Source: Russula earlei (taxonomy: Eukaryota > Basidiomycota > Agaricomycetes > Russulales > Russulaceae). Taken from it: DNA of 64,000 nt. The notes beneath the pieces are model-generated. The model did not search any database and had not been told where the DNA came from. It saw nothing but the letters and a program-made list of their open reading frames with translations. Shown one piece after another: positions 1 through 10,601 of this stretch. Location of the stretch: contig JAGFNK010000259.1 in the NCBI GenBank assembly GCA_025769875.1, positions 1-64,000 on the forward strand, read 5' to 3'. Numbering within the stretch: position 1 is the stretch's first letter; the number at the start of each line of letters is the position of its first letter. The position numbers and the translations under genes are program-made.

Positions 1-2358
1 TAGCTCTGACTGTTTGGGGGCGAGATCCTTGTCGTTGGCGTCCTTGAGCTGCTTTCTTTGCTCTACATTGATTTGCCATATGATTCTTCTTTCCACAATA
101 ATAACAGAGATTGTTCTTGCGTCGAAATTCTTTCTCTGCATCTGTGAGGGGTTTCCTTTCACTTCTGGATTCCCAGGGTCGTTCATTGGGCTCTCCTTGG
201 TACAAAGTTAATTTCCAATGGATTATCTGATCCTTGAGTGTTCAAATCCTCGGGCACGCACAGAGCGTCCCTCCTCGAAAAGCAGTGGGAGTTGTATAGG
301 TGGAAAAGGTTGTCGAATTCTCTTGCTGCTTTGACAAGGGCTTGCAAGCGTAGTTGGTGTTGGTGTGATTCCCAGTATTTTCTGATGTAAGGCCGGGTTG
401 ATGTTCTTCCTAAATGCGTACATCTTTGTTCTTTCATCAGTGGTAGCTTGTGATGCGTGGTGCGACCATTTCTGATACCATTCAATTGAACGGTAGTTTT
501 CCTTGATAATAGGTGTGCATGGTATTAGCGGAGGCCAATTCTGCTTCTGCAGGGATAAAATGATTGGCAAAGGCTTTCTTGAAGTCGTCCCATGACCCAT
601 AGTCTGCTACGGTACGAGCCATAGCCTTGGTGGTTTGTTCTCTAGCCCATGCTCCAGCGGGTGTTTCCTACTTTAAAGTGGGTCAGTGCAGCGGCAACTT
701 TCTTGCTTTCATCTGTAAAGGAGTCGCCATTGATGTAATAATAATTGGCCAAAGCTGCCCAAAAGGCTTCTGCGTTATCAGCCTTTCCGTCAAAAGGTTC
801 TGGTGCTGTTCCGACAAGGCATGGATTGCTTGACATGGTGGGATTCTGAGTTGTTGTAGTTGTAACAATAGGTGGGGGGGCTGAACCTTGTAGTTGGATT
901 CTAGTTGGAGTGAGCGTTCGAAGGGATTGCTTGTGGTACATTGCTAGTTGTATGAGGAGTAGGTTGTTGGGTATTACGCCGAGTAGAAGGTCCTGGAGTG
1001 GTGCTTCGAGTGCTCTGAGTGTCATGAACCATTCCCCGGAGAGGGCCCTTGAAGGACCCTTCCTTATAGGAGGAAACCCAGCCTCTATGATGCCACCCTG
1101 TTCACACGAGCAAAAGGGGTGAGTAGAGGTGTCCACAATATCGCGCGCGCATTGTTGCGCGAGCGATTCTCGGCACAATCGACATACAGCAAGCCCCACT
1201 TAAAGGCAACCCTTCTAGCAACTAAGGACAGTATTAGAGCCTTCCTAAGGACCATTTGGAACGACCCTAGGAACTCTACAATAGGTACTAACCTAGTATC
1301 AAAGGCCCTACAACGCGTTATTAGACCAACTCTAATAACTATAGAACGAACTATAAGGCAACACTAAGGACCTTAATAGAAGTATTAGGGTCGACTCTAA
1401 GGACCCTAATAGAACTATATAAGGGCCTTATAAGATAACACTATTCCATAACCAAACTACAAGTCCTCAAATGACCGGCCCTAAACTAACTAACAAGAAA
1501 TGAATCAGGTGCTTGCACGTGTACTAAAGCAGTGAACACGTGGACAATGGAAGCTCTTACTCATCAAGAGAAGCTTCTTACTCAGCAGCTTACTGAGCAT
1601 GACTGAGCATGATCAGTAAGCGTCCTCCGACCTCTTACTCATCACTCTATTGTGCTTGATAACAAGGTTATGACTTGTTCCCTATTTAGCAGCTCTCTTG
1701 TAGTATATAAGCGCTCAATAAAGTAGCGGACAGTCCTCAGACTGTCCATTTGTTTACGGCACTCTCCATTCCTGGGATACTCCTTTAAGGACCATCCCCT
1801 TGTGACTATCCTGGCCTCTTCCCTGCGTGATTGTTCTACTCTCACAGTAACAATACCTCTCTGGTATTTGTTGCTCCTCTGGGTTCTACTCCTTGCCCAC
1901 GCGGTCTTGGACGTCTATCAACTCGTCTTCGAGCTTATCCCTCGCTCTTGAACTGGATAGTTCAACAGTGAGTCTTGACACTGAGCAGTTCCTAGGATAG
2001 CGGTAACTTCTTGAGGTGTTCTGGCTGAGAAATCGACTTCTCGATTGTTATAGTAAACCCAATGTCTTCTAGATCGGCTCCACTTGACTGGTCTGTCTAG
2101 GAAGAGGCCGGTGTAGTTATAGGGGTTGAAGTTTTGAACATTTTCTGCTCCTGGGGCTGCCGCTTTAAGTTGTTTGGTGGTAACTTCATCGTTATCGTCT
2201 TCGTATAACCAAGTGTCGGAAAGATTTCCGTGGTTGATAATAGGTGTGCCTGCAAATTTTCCTCGGTAACAGTGATCTTGGGTGTTGTAACTGAGGTTTT
2301 CAAATAGGAGTGGGATTTGATTTTCTTCTTCGTCAGTGATGTCCCTCCTAGTGCTCAT
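1..2358 (-). pseudogene. GyA gag (copy 1), interrupted by a solo LTR
   Basis: Ty3/gypsy capsid/nucleocapsid gene read leftwards. It starts at 2358 (MSTRRDITDEEE), is cut by a solo LTR at 1020-1980, resumes at 1014, and runs off the left edge. The capsid part is recognisable (EPFDGKADNAEAFWAAL; NPALHQKILGITP), and a CCHC zinc knuckle lies at about 60-105 (CYYCGKKNHMANQC, CX2CX4HX4C), so the RNA-binding nucleocapsid end is present. Protease and pol would lie outside the window. Several frameshifts occur between 220 and 700, so it is dead as read. Related copies lie at 43879-45425 (minus) and 60721-61906 (plus); the first lacks the LTR and shows the uninterrupted gene. Confidence 0.85.
1020..1980 (+). 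repeat. Solo LTR-C (copy C1), TSD CTGAG
   Basis: A 961-bp terminal repeat beginning TGTCATGAACC and ending GAGTCTTGACA, flanked by perfect 5-bp duplications CTGAG at 1015-1019 and 1981-1985. There is no internal element, so it is a solo LTR left by LTR-LTR recombination. It contains a TATA box (TATATAAGC) and, about 34 nt later, CAGACTGTCCATTTG, the same start-of-transcript motif as LTR-A. It splits the GyA gag gene. Confidence 0.95.
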
Positions 2359-2362
2359 AGAT

Positions 2363-2974
2363 CTAGATGACTGTTATAGTCCAATGGCCATTGTTCCAAG
2401 GATATGCAATGGTGTAGGCTGGCTTTAGTCGAATGGTATCGGGTCTTCCTTGATGTTTTCTTAATTGGATTCGGGAGTATTCTTCAGTAATGCTGCTTTG
2501 TGTTAGAACTACTCGGGTTTTCCACAGATATCCTGCTGGAGAGATGGCAAAGTCACTTATTTCCTTGGTGGGGTGCTTGTAAACTATAAAGTGTGTCAGT
2601 CGTTGATGCCAAGCTTGGGTACAATAATTCTTGAATTCAATTAATTCTCTCCTTGAACATGTAGGTAGGTTTAATGCTAAGAAGGATTGTTCTGGTAGGT
2701 AGCAGTGTAAATCAGTATTCCTAAGATCAGTACTATCAGGGGATTCAACAAGGGGTGATGCAAAGGGTTGGGTAGGTATAACAGGGGTAGGAATACGGTT
2801 GGTAAACAAGGGTACGTAGGCGTCAGGAGGGGTAGGAGGTAATGGTCTTTCGACAAGGAATCCTCTTGCGTTGGGGATTGTTTCTCTCTCAGGGGGTCGT
2901 TGGGATGATGCGCGTCTTCTGTGTTGAGGGGCCAGATTTATCGAATGGGGAGGTGGTAATCGCCTGGCGTCCAC
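2363..2974 (-). CDS. GyA ORF-c, unknown protein upstream of gag
   Basis: A 203-residue open frame ending in TAG just before the gag ATG (2358), so it belongs to the GyA transcript between 5' LTR and gag. The N-terminal half is proline-rich and disordered-looking. The C-terminal half (about residues 85-203) is conserved in the copies at 45430-45828 (minus) and 60336-60720 (plus): YLPEQSFLALNLPT, ELIEFKNYCTQAWH, FIVYKHPTKEI, AYPWNNGHWTITV. No known domain is recognised. Conservation in three copies argues that it is a real element gene. It overlaps ORF-b by about 36 nt in another frame, which could mean frameshifting or reinitiation, or decay. Confidence 0.6.
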   Translation of the reverse strand: MDARRLPPPHSINLAPQHRRRASSQRPPERETIPNARGFLVERPLPPTPPDAYVPLFTNRIPTPVIPTQPFASPLVESPDSTDLRNTDLHCYLPEQSFLALNLPTCSRRELIEFKNYCTQAWHQRLTHFIVYKHPTKEISDFAISPAGYLWKTRVVLTQSSITEEYSRIQLRKHQGRPDTIRLKPAYTIAYPWNNGHWTITVI

Positions 2975-3870
2975 AAGGTAATTCCATCAGGAGTAGGAGG
3001 TGTGTCTGGTCGAAAGTTGCACGTGCAATACTCTGTTTTGCAGTTACACCTTGTTGTCCACGGATTTGACTCAGTATCTTCTGTGCTGGCAGACCAACGT
3101 TCCTGGCTAGTTGGGACAGTGGTCTGAATTGGTGTGAGGGGTCGAGGGGCGAGACTTGAGGCTTCTAGGATTTCTGGGACAGAATAGTATGCAGGGGGAC
3201 CAGTATATGAGGCGTCTGGGCTGGTAATTGCCCAAGGTTGATTATAGTCTGCGTCGTACAACCACGAGTTAGTTTCCCAATTGAAGGTGTTGTGTATTCC
3301 TGGTACAACCGCAAGTTGGACGTAAGACTGGTTTTCCCTTTGTATTCTGTTGAGACGTAGATGGTAGAATTGGACAGTAAGACGGTAGTAACTGATGTAT
3401 GTCCAAGCTAGATAAAACAGGCGATACCCTGTCCTTAAAGAGTGGACAATGATGTGGTGGCGTGGTTGAATAACTCTAGTCCAAAGGTTTAATTCACTGG
3501 TGCGTAAGGATTGGTAGTCCACTGGCTGTCCTTGGATGTTCTTCGCTTGAGCAAGGTGCCAATATAGTAGCTGTTGTCGTGCTGGAGGTAGAAGTCAACT
3601 AATGGTTTCAAGATATAGTGCGTGTTCGTCGTGGCTTAAGAGTTGTCCAAAAGGCAAGACTCCAAGGAACTCTTTAACAATAAGATGGGGGAAATCCTCG
3701 TGAGGTGGTTCTACTTCTGGTACGTCGTGTAAGTTGGTTAAAGTGGTGACAGGGAATGCGACGGAGGTCCAAGTTCGATAATGATTTAGGTTTAAGATGT
3801 GTCAAGTGATAGCGTCTTCTTCTTCATCTTCTTCTAAGGCGTATTCTCGTGGCACTTTAGTTAAAACAAG
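2938..3870 (-). pseudogene. GyA ORF-b, unknown protein, one in-frame stop
   Basis: A clean frame runs from an ATG at 3522 to 2938 (194 residues). The same reading continues upstream to about 3870, broken by TGA codons near 3600 and 3800 (HALYLETIS*LLPPARQQ), so the original protein was probably near 300 residues. It is Tyr/Trp-rich in the middle (WTYISYYRLTVQFYHLRL), with a Cys cluster near the end (CNCKTEYCTCNF). The segment NWETNSWLYDADYNQPW loosely resembles DTWLYEDDNDEV in gag, hinting at repeated structural units. No known family is recognised. It is element-encoded by position. Confidence 0.5.
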
Positions 3871-3924
3871 AAAAGGATCTTTATTCAATCTTTATTGAAG
3901 CGTTACAAGGGTGGTTCTTACTTT

Positions 3925-4848
3925 TTAAGAACTGTGCGCAAGATCTATGGTTTCAAGATGGTACCTCTCGATTATTTCGAGGGGGTTAGGGGGAATACGA
4001 GGCGTGAAGCAGAAGCGAAGTAGCTGGGGGTTGAAACAGATGGTGTCGACAGTATAAGTCGAGTAGTGACGCAAGGAGACACGGTTACTGTTCTCTTCGA
4101 AGTGTAAGTAACTGTACGCGAAAGCTAGGCGTCCATCCAGAAAATCGTGTACAATAGATAAGCAGAAGGACCCTTCGTAAGCAGGATGGTAAATGGCAGG
4201 TAAGGTAATGAGCTTCCTAAACAACGACGTATTAAAAATGTAAGCAATATGTCCAAGGGGAAAGTCAGCGTCCGGGGCGTATATCCCGACGTTGGAACAG
4301 ATGCCGAAGGGGGTTAAGTTGTACTGGGTGGCAAGGGCAGAGTTGGAAGGTTCCACAGCAAAAGTGTGGACGATGCATGCACGAAAGGCGGTTGTGTAGG
4401 TGTCTGTGAAGGCGCGACGACTTAACTGGTCTGAAGTAGGGATGCGTCCCAGGTAGTCTTGGTGATTTAAGTTGTGGAGGGGACGCCACTGCTCCTGGCG
4501 ACGATTGGTGGTAGGGAGGACGAAGTACTGGTGCGGATGGAAGCGAAATGCTGTGCAAGGGGGATGGTCAAGGAAACCTTCAGGCAAGGGAGGTCGGTCC
4601 GCTTGCTGTTGCTCGTTCTGCGCAGGAGGGGGGGTGCCAACAGGGACAAAGTCGCCTGGGATAGGCTGGGGAATGCTGGGAGACGATGGTGGGGCTGTTG
4701 GGGAGTACAAGAGGCTGAGGGGCGAGGATGTGTCGACCGGGTCGACGTCTTCAGTGAGGATGCGAAGGGCAGTGCGTGGAGTGGGCTGGAGAGGAGAAGG
4801 GAGACGCAGGGAGGTATTGACAAGAGTGGGGGAGTTGGGAGTAGACAC
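3925..4848 (-). CDS. GyA ORF-a, 307-residue unknown protein next to 5' LTR
   Basis: An intact 307-residue frame starting at MSTPNSPTLV, 34 nt after the primer site and about 46 nt after the 5' LTR: the first ORF of the GyA transcript. Residues 1-95 are rich in Pro, Ser and Thr and probably disordered. Residues 95-300 look folded (aromatic-rich, FRFHPHQYFVLPTT, GSFCLSIVHDFLDGRLAFAY). There is no zinc knuckle, protease triad or other motif I know. It is unusual for a Ty3/gypsy element to carry extra ORFs here. It could be a diverged matrix-like Gag or an acquired accessory protein. No second copy occurs in the window because other GyA copies are truncated before this point. Confidence 0.65.
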   Translation of the reverse strand: MSTPNSPTLVNTSLRLPSPLQPTPRTALRILTEDVDPVDTSSPLSLLYSPTAPPSSPSIPQPIPGDFVPVGTPPPAQNEQQQADRPPLPEGFLDHPPCTAFRFHPHQYFVLPTTNRRQEQWRPLHNLNHQDYLGRIPTSDQLSRRAFTDTYTTAFRACIVHTFAVEPSNSALATQYNLTPFGICSNVGIYAPDADFPLGHIAYIFNTSLFRKLITLPAIYHPAYEGSFCLSIVHDFLDGRLAFAYSYLHFEENSNRVSLRHYSTYTVDTICFNPQLLRFCFTPRIPPNPLEIIERYHLETIDLAHSS

Positions 4849-4881
4849 TTGAGCGTTGGCTGGTCAATACAAGAATGATGA

Positions 4882-4892
4882 CAGACTGTCCA
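4882..4892 (-). other. GyA primer-binding site, self-priming type
   Basis: On the minus strand the 5' LTR ends TTGACA, then TC, then TGGACAGTCTG (4892 to 4882). This 11-mer is the exact reverse complement of CAGACTGTCCA inside the same LTR (5191 to 5181), 31 nt after the TATA box. The match stops at exactly 11 nt on both sides. Known parallel: Tf1/sushi-type elements prime reverse transcription from the first bases of their own mRNA. A tRNA primer cannot be excluded by eye. Confidence 0.7.
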
Positions 4893-4894
4893 GA

Positions 4895-5723
4895 TGTCAA
4901 GACACGTACTGCTGATCACTAAGGACTCAGGAGCAGGTGGGCAAGGGTCAGAACAGATGATACGCGGCGAAGGCAGCGTTGAACAGGAGGACGAGCCAAA
5001 CGACGAGGAGGTACCAGATGGGGACTGGTAGATGTTGCAAGAGACAAAGGCGAAGGCTAGAGGCCAGTGTAGCAAGGGGGCTTTAAACAAGGCGGTCGTT
5101 GAAGAGTACCTTGAAGACAAGAGTAGACTTTAAACTGAGCAGTCGCGGGGGAGTACCCAGGAGGATGAGAGTATCACAAATGGACAGTCTGACGACTGCC
5201 ATGCTTCATTGGGGCTTATATACAGTGTACAAGGTCGATTACAAAGAACTGGGACTATTCTAGACTCTTCGGTACCATCCAATAGGACTACAGAGGCATA
5301 AACTTGCTTGTGTCAAGTTTCAGGCTTACTGAGCGCATTACTGATCATTGTGGAGCGATGACATCATTATGATATCACTGTGGAGTGCTTAGTGAGCCTA
5401 TGAGGTCATTGTGGAGTCGCTCAGTCAGCTATGATGTCATTGGAGCCTTGATGACGTCAGATGATTTATGCAACAGTTTCTAAGAGTTTGTGCCGCTGTT
5501 TCGGGTCCTTGGTGGCTGGGTGGCCATGTGGCTGCCACGCGATGATTACCCGATTAGGAAACGGGTGCCTGGTCATGTTATAGTGCCCTTGCAATAGCAA
5601 TATCTTGTACTGCAGGAGGGTTAGCCCAGAAAATGGAAGGGAGTCGGCAATGCAAAGTGAGAGAGATCTCTCTTGAGTAAAATAGGACAATCTATGGCCA
5701 GGGCTTGGCCTTGGTTCATAACA
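4895..5723 (-). repeat. LTR-A (A1), 5' LTR of GyA copy 1
   Basis: An 829-bp LTR that reads TGTTATGAACC to TTGACA on the minus strand. It lies directly before the primer site and ORF-a, so it is the 5' LTR of the leftward GyA rather than a solo. The flanks (CCAGA at 4890, CATGC at 5724) do not match, as expected if the other end is outside the window. It keeps more CpGs than the copy at 29557-30384, suggesting it is younger. Confidence 0.88.
5181..5222 (-). promoter_or_regulatory. LTR-A core promoter and predicted transcript start
   Basis: On the minus strand TATATAAGCC starts at 5222 and CAGACTGTCCA starts at 5191, 31 nt downstream, a normal TATA-to-start spacing. The latter is the sequence complementary to the primer site. 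The start site is inferred, not observed. Confidence 0.6.
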
Positions 5724-6449
5724 CATGCAGGCTTCAGGGATGCTTTGCCATTGTTGCAGCTGATGAAGGCACATGGCTTGCAGGGCCCATAACCTGTTGC
5801 GCAGCATAGAGCACAGCTAACAGGCCAAGCAACCCACCTTAGAGGTTGTGCTAATGCTCAAGTGATATTGGGGTGTAGAGCGATGTGTATACTTGTCTAC
5901 ATGTATGGTATTTATACCTCTATGACCCAGAGCTGTTCCTAAGTCCAAAAGAGGTGACTACAGGTGTCCACTATATCATGCACTCAGTGATGTGTGATGT
6001 GGAAACATTCTAGATGCAGCATAAGGCTGCATCTTGTGATAGATAGTGTAGTATGCGTAGCCCTATTGCCATAAGCACATATACTAAAGTTCTGTCTAAC
6101 ACGTAACATCTAGCAGCAGATCTTGAACCTTGTGTGAAGGTCTTCACCTTCTTTGATCCATTTGGGTTCCGGTTCAACACTGTGCCCCCGAACCCCCACT
6201 GTTGCTCGGGTGTAATCGCTCAGGTGTAATCCTTTTTTGTTTAAAGCCTCTTTGCATATTCCCTTTTTTGCTTAAACAGAAAGTAATCAACTCATCACTA
6301 TCTATAATCTTTTTTGCTTCATAAACAGAGAGGAGATCCATTCTTTGTTGCAGCTTCAAAAATATATCTCTATGTGGTAAAGCAGAACAAACAATACATA
6401 CACTGAACACACATCTTGTTATAGTAACACTTCACTATATACTATATTC
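5724..6449. other. Spacer between GyA and Helitron, no gene seen
   Basis: 726 bp with no convincing coding frame or LTR terminus. It should hold the 3' end of the Helitron, but I could not identify a CTRR terminus with hairpin. A minus-strand frame of 78 codons at 6174-6410 has no recognisable similarity. Confidence 0.4.
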
Positions 6450-7903
6450 TTAGTGGAAGCCTCCCTCTTCTCTTCCTCCCAAATCACTTAAATCCAACCC
6501 AACATGCTTCAGTGTTTGCCCTTGTGACTTGTTGATGGTCATGGCAAAGCATGCCCTCACAGGGAATTGCCTCCTTGTGAACTTGAAGGCAACTTGATCC
6601 TCTGTTGGTTGGCAAGGGATCCTTGGGATGAAGACCTTCTCCCATGCATGCTCCTCTGTTATCAGCTCAACTTCTAGCACCCTGTTGCTAGACCTCCTCA
6701 AGATCCCTCTGCTCCCATTGCAGACACCATGTCTGGCATCCAAGTTCCTCAGCACCATCACAGGACAGCCCACCTTGAGCTCTAGCTTGGCAAGAGGAAG
6801 TCCAGAGCAGTTGATTGAGTTCAGGTACTCCACTGGATAGTTCAGCATCACATCAGCATCCCCACTCTGTTCAGAAGTGGGAATGCTGTCTGCACTCTGA
6901 AACACCTGTCCTCTCCCTGGGAACCTCCTAAGCACCTCCTTGTTGATGCTGTCCACATCAGTGTTAAGGCTAGAAAGGATGGCACACTCTGCAAAGTACT
7001 GGGAAGAAGGGTTGCCAGTGTCAAGGCCAGGGTAGATGCTGTCAATCAGAGAGGAAACTGTGTTCTCCCTGCACTTCATATAGGGGGGAAGATGGATGAT
7101 AGAGTTTGGGTCAGTGTGCCTGCCTTTTCCAACCTCCAGTTGCCACTGTGCAAAGTTGGCCTCCGCTTGAATGCCAGTGTTGAGGTGCATATTTTGGTGG
7201 AGATGAAGCACTTTGATGGATCTCCAGAGGGGGGAGCACTGTAGGCTGGCACCTACTGTCTGAGGCCTTGATCCTTGCACAATAACAGGAAGGATCTGCT
7301 GAAAGTCATCACCAAAGACAAGGGTAAGACCACCAAAGGGCTTGTCAGAGCCACAGATGTCCTGGAATGACCTGTCCACTGTCTCCATCACATGCCTGTG
7401 CTGCATGGGAGCCTCATCCCAAATGACCAAGTCAGTAATGTGAATCAGGTCTGCTAAATGTGAGTTTTTGGGGATGTTGCAGACAGTGGACCCATGGGAG
7501 GGAATGGGGATCTTGAAACAGGAGTGTGCAGTGCGCCCTCCCTTGAGAAGGAGTGCAGCAATACCAGAGGAAGCAACACAGAGCACAATCTTGTGTTGAG
7601 AGCGCAGATGGTAGCAGAGGGTGTTGTAGAGATAAGTCTTGCCAGTACCCCCAGGGCCATGAAGGAAAAAGATCTCCCCTGTCTTGTTGAGGACAGCAGA
7701 GGTGATCCCCACAAAAGCAGTCTGCTGGTCAATATTAAGCTTGTCAATAGACTCAGTTGCAAGAAGAGCCTGTTCCTCTAGGTCATACTGTAGCTGCTCC
7801 TGAATGAGGGGATTCCCTGCAATGGCCCCCCAGTTCTCAACAAACTGAGGCATGGTTGGCCAATCCTGAAGTCTCTTGGCAGAGTGGGAGAGGAGGAGGT
7901 CAA
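6450..7903 (-). pseudogene. Helitron PIF1-type helicase domain
   Basis: C-terminal part of a Helitron RepHel protein, a rolling-circle transposase fused to a 5'-3' DNA helicase. Seen in order: Walker A (GPGGTGKTYLY), Walker B (LVIWDEAP), FGDDFQQILPV, NGSRGILRR, and the late motif AMTINKSQGQTLKHVGLDL. The frame is open for about 480 residues. The protein ends abruptly in GGREEGGFH, where the family continues with a motif near GQLYVALSR, so the last helicase motif is lost and the element is probably truncated here. The upstream part continues at 8869 across a solo LTR. Confidence 0.92.
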
Positions 7904-8868
7904 TGTCATGAACCATTCTCTGGAGAGGGCCCTTGAAGGACCCTTCCTTATAGGAGGAAACCCAGCCTCTATGGTGTCACCCTGTTCACACAAGCAAAAG
8001 GGGTGAGTAGAGGTGTCCACAATATCATGTGTGCATTGTCGCATGAGCAATTCTCGGCACAATTGACATACAACAAGCCCCACTTAAAGGCAACCCTTCT
8101 AGCAATAAAGGACAGTATTAGGACCTTCCTAGGGACCCTTTAGGATGACTATAAGTGCCCTACAATAGGCACTAACATAGTATCAAAGACCCTGCAACGC
8201 GTTATTAGACTAACTCTAATAACTATAAAATGAACTATAAGGCAATACTAGGGACCTTAATAGAAACATTAGGGTCGACTTTAAGGACCCTCATAGAACT
8301 ATATAAGGGGCCTTATAGAATAACACTATTCCCCTGAACCAGACTACAAGTCCTCAAATGACTGGCCCTAAACTAACTAACAGGAAATGAATCAGGTGTT
8401 TGCACGTGTACTAAAACAGTGAACACGTGGACAAGGAAGACTCTTACTCATCAAGAGAAGCCTTCTTACTCAGCAGCTTACTGAGCATGACTGAGCATGC
8501 TCAGTAAGCCCACTCCAACTTCTTACTCATCACTCTATTGTGCTTGATAACAAGGTTATGACTTGTTCCACATTTAGCAGTTCTCTTGTAGTATATAAGC
8601 GCTCAATAAAGTAGCGGACAGTCCTCAGACTGTCCATTTGTTTACAGCACTCTCCATCCCTGGGATACTCCTTTAAGGACCATCCCCTTGTGACTATCCT
8701 GGCCTCCTCTCTGCGTGACTGCTCAACTCTCACAGTAACAGTGCCTCTCTGGTATTTGTTACTACTCTGGACTCTACTCCTTGCCCACGCTGTCTTGGAC
8801 GTTTATTGACTTGTCTTCGAGCTTATCCCTCACTCTTGAACTAGATAGTTCAACAGTGAGTCTTGACA
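7904..8868 (+). repeat. Solo LTR-C (C2), TSD GTCAA
   Basis: 965 bp, TGTCATGAACC to GTCTTGACA, flanked by GTCAA at 7899-7903 and 8869-8873. It interrupts the Helitron gene in antisense orientation. The Helitron reading frame can be followed from one side to the other (YGLYLID, then DIDLLLSHSAKRL). Confidence 0.95.
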
Positions 8869-10599
8869 GTCAATGAGATAGAGGCCATAGTCCTTCACCT
8901 GTTCTTCAGTTGGCTCTGGGATGTTGAGATGCTGCTGGAGCTTGTGCTTGAGGTCATCACAGATAGATGCAGAGAATCTGTCCCAAAGTGTTCTGGGTTG
9001 AGAAGGGATGCAGTCCTTGAGGATGGTGACAAAGAGGTGGTGCAGCTGAGCACCTGTGCACATATGACTGGCTTCCTCCAAGCATTGCTGCCACTCTTGA
9101 TCATCTTCTAGAAGACCTCTTGCAATGCAAGCCTCTCTGAAATAGGGATAGAGAGTGCCTTCAAATGAGCAAAGGTTTTCAAAAGAGGTTGCACCCTTGA
9201 CAGAGGTGAGAAGGAGGCGCAGGTAGAAGCACTCTCCAGAAGTAGGGTGAGCATGGAACATCCTCCCAATAGCAAAGCCCCTGTCCCTTGGAGTCCACCT
9301 ATGAGTGCTTTTGTTCCAGACCATCTTGGAGGGATAATTTTGGTAGAGAAGATCCAGAATGTCAGAGCCCTCTGGGGCAGCAGCATTGGCCTCAAACCAT
9401 CCAGTGAGTGTGGTGGGCTTATTTGGGACTTCCTCAAGAACTTGAGGATTGTAGACAACACTGTGGTGATCAGGAAGATGGACCTGGAGGCACACCACAT
9501 TTGGAACCTGCTCCTGCAGCTCAAAGAGAAAGAGTCTTCACACTGCCTCACAGCTGCTGACATACCTGGCATCCAAGTAGAGCTTGACCTCATCCATGCA
9601 CCTGCCAAACTGCATAGTGGTCCTGTCATGGCCCTTGTGGACATACTTGTAGATGTACTTGAGAGCCTTGACAGAGGCAACAGACTCCACATTGATGTGA
9701 CACCTGTACTTCCAGATGAGAAAAGGGGAAGGACAGACCACCCATTGGTTTGTGATCTCCTTGCCACCAATGAGATGAGCATGGCCAGTGTCCCTCCTCC
9801 TGGTGCACGCATAAGGGTCCTCAGTAACAGAAGTCTCCTCCCTAAAGGGCTTAGGAAAACCCTTGGAACATGAGCCATTCACCATGCAAGGGGAATTCCT
9901 GTTCTGGTTGCCACAGGGCCTGTGAACCATGAACTTCTTGATGAGTTCAAGCAGCTGAGGATTGTCTTCTGGGAACTCAGAAGACATGAGACTGTCAATC
10001 TGGTCAGGGGTGCACAGCTTTGAATGGGGCTGAAGGAAGACAATGATGTGGGCATGAGGGAGGCCTCTCTTCTGAAACTCTATGGTGTAAAGGTGAGCTG
10101 CCCAATCACCCAATAAGCCAGCTTTGATGTCCTTGATGAGGGACTTGAGCTTGGCATGAAACACTCTGACCACCAAGTCAGGGCACTCATTGGCAGTCTG
10201 GCCAGGTAGAAGAGCAGAATGAACCTCAGGCCACTGAGGCTTGGCAGTCATGGTGATGAAGAGGTCACCTCCACCATAGAAGTGGTTGATTGCCAAGGCA
10301 TCTTGTAAATGCTGCTGCATATTTCTGGTGCTGCCAGAGAAGCTGGAGGGAAGGATGAATCTCTTGCCTAGTTGGTCTGGGTCAACATCAACATTGGCAG
10401 CAACAGCATCTGCCAGACCCTTATAGATCTCCACCCTGAGCTTGTTTTGATTCATCCTGATGAAGTTAAGGTGATACTGCTCTGCAACTGCCCATGCATC
10501 ACAGGCATACACTTGAAAGAGTTTGCCAGAGAGGAAGATGTGATGAGAGTCAGAGAGATGAGGGCGAATATGAAGGCAATAGTGATGAAATTGAGCCAA
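8869..10599 (-). pseudogene. Helitron Rep (HUH nuclease) and linker
   Basis: N-terminal and central part of the Helitron RepHel protein. Seen: the helitron-like N-terminal block (LFQVYACDAWAVAEQYHLNFIR), the HUH motif GLPHAHIIVFL that binds the catalytic metal, and the tyrosine motif ALKYIYKYVHKGHD that attacks DNA. The linker to the helicase continues to 8869 (TLWDRFSASICDDLKHKL). One TGA at about 9536 splits it (SSCEAV*RLFLFELQ); the family has Trp here. The N terminus is cut at 10601 by the GyB 5' LTR. With the helicase part it once formed one protein of over 1000 residues. Confidence 0.9.
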
Positions 10600-10601
10600 G
10601 G

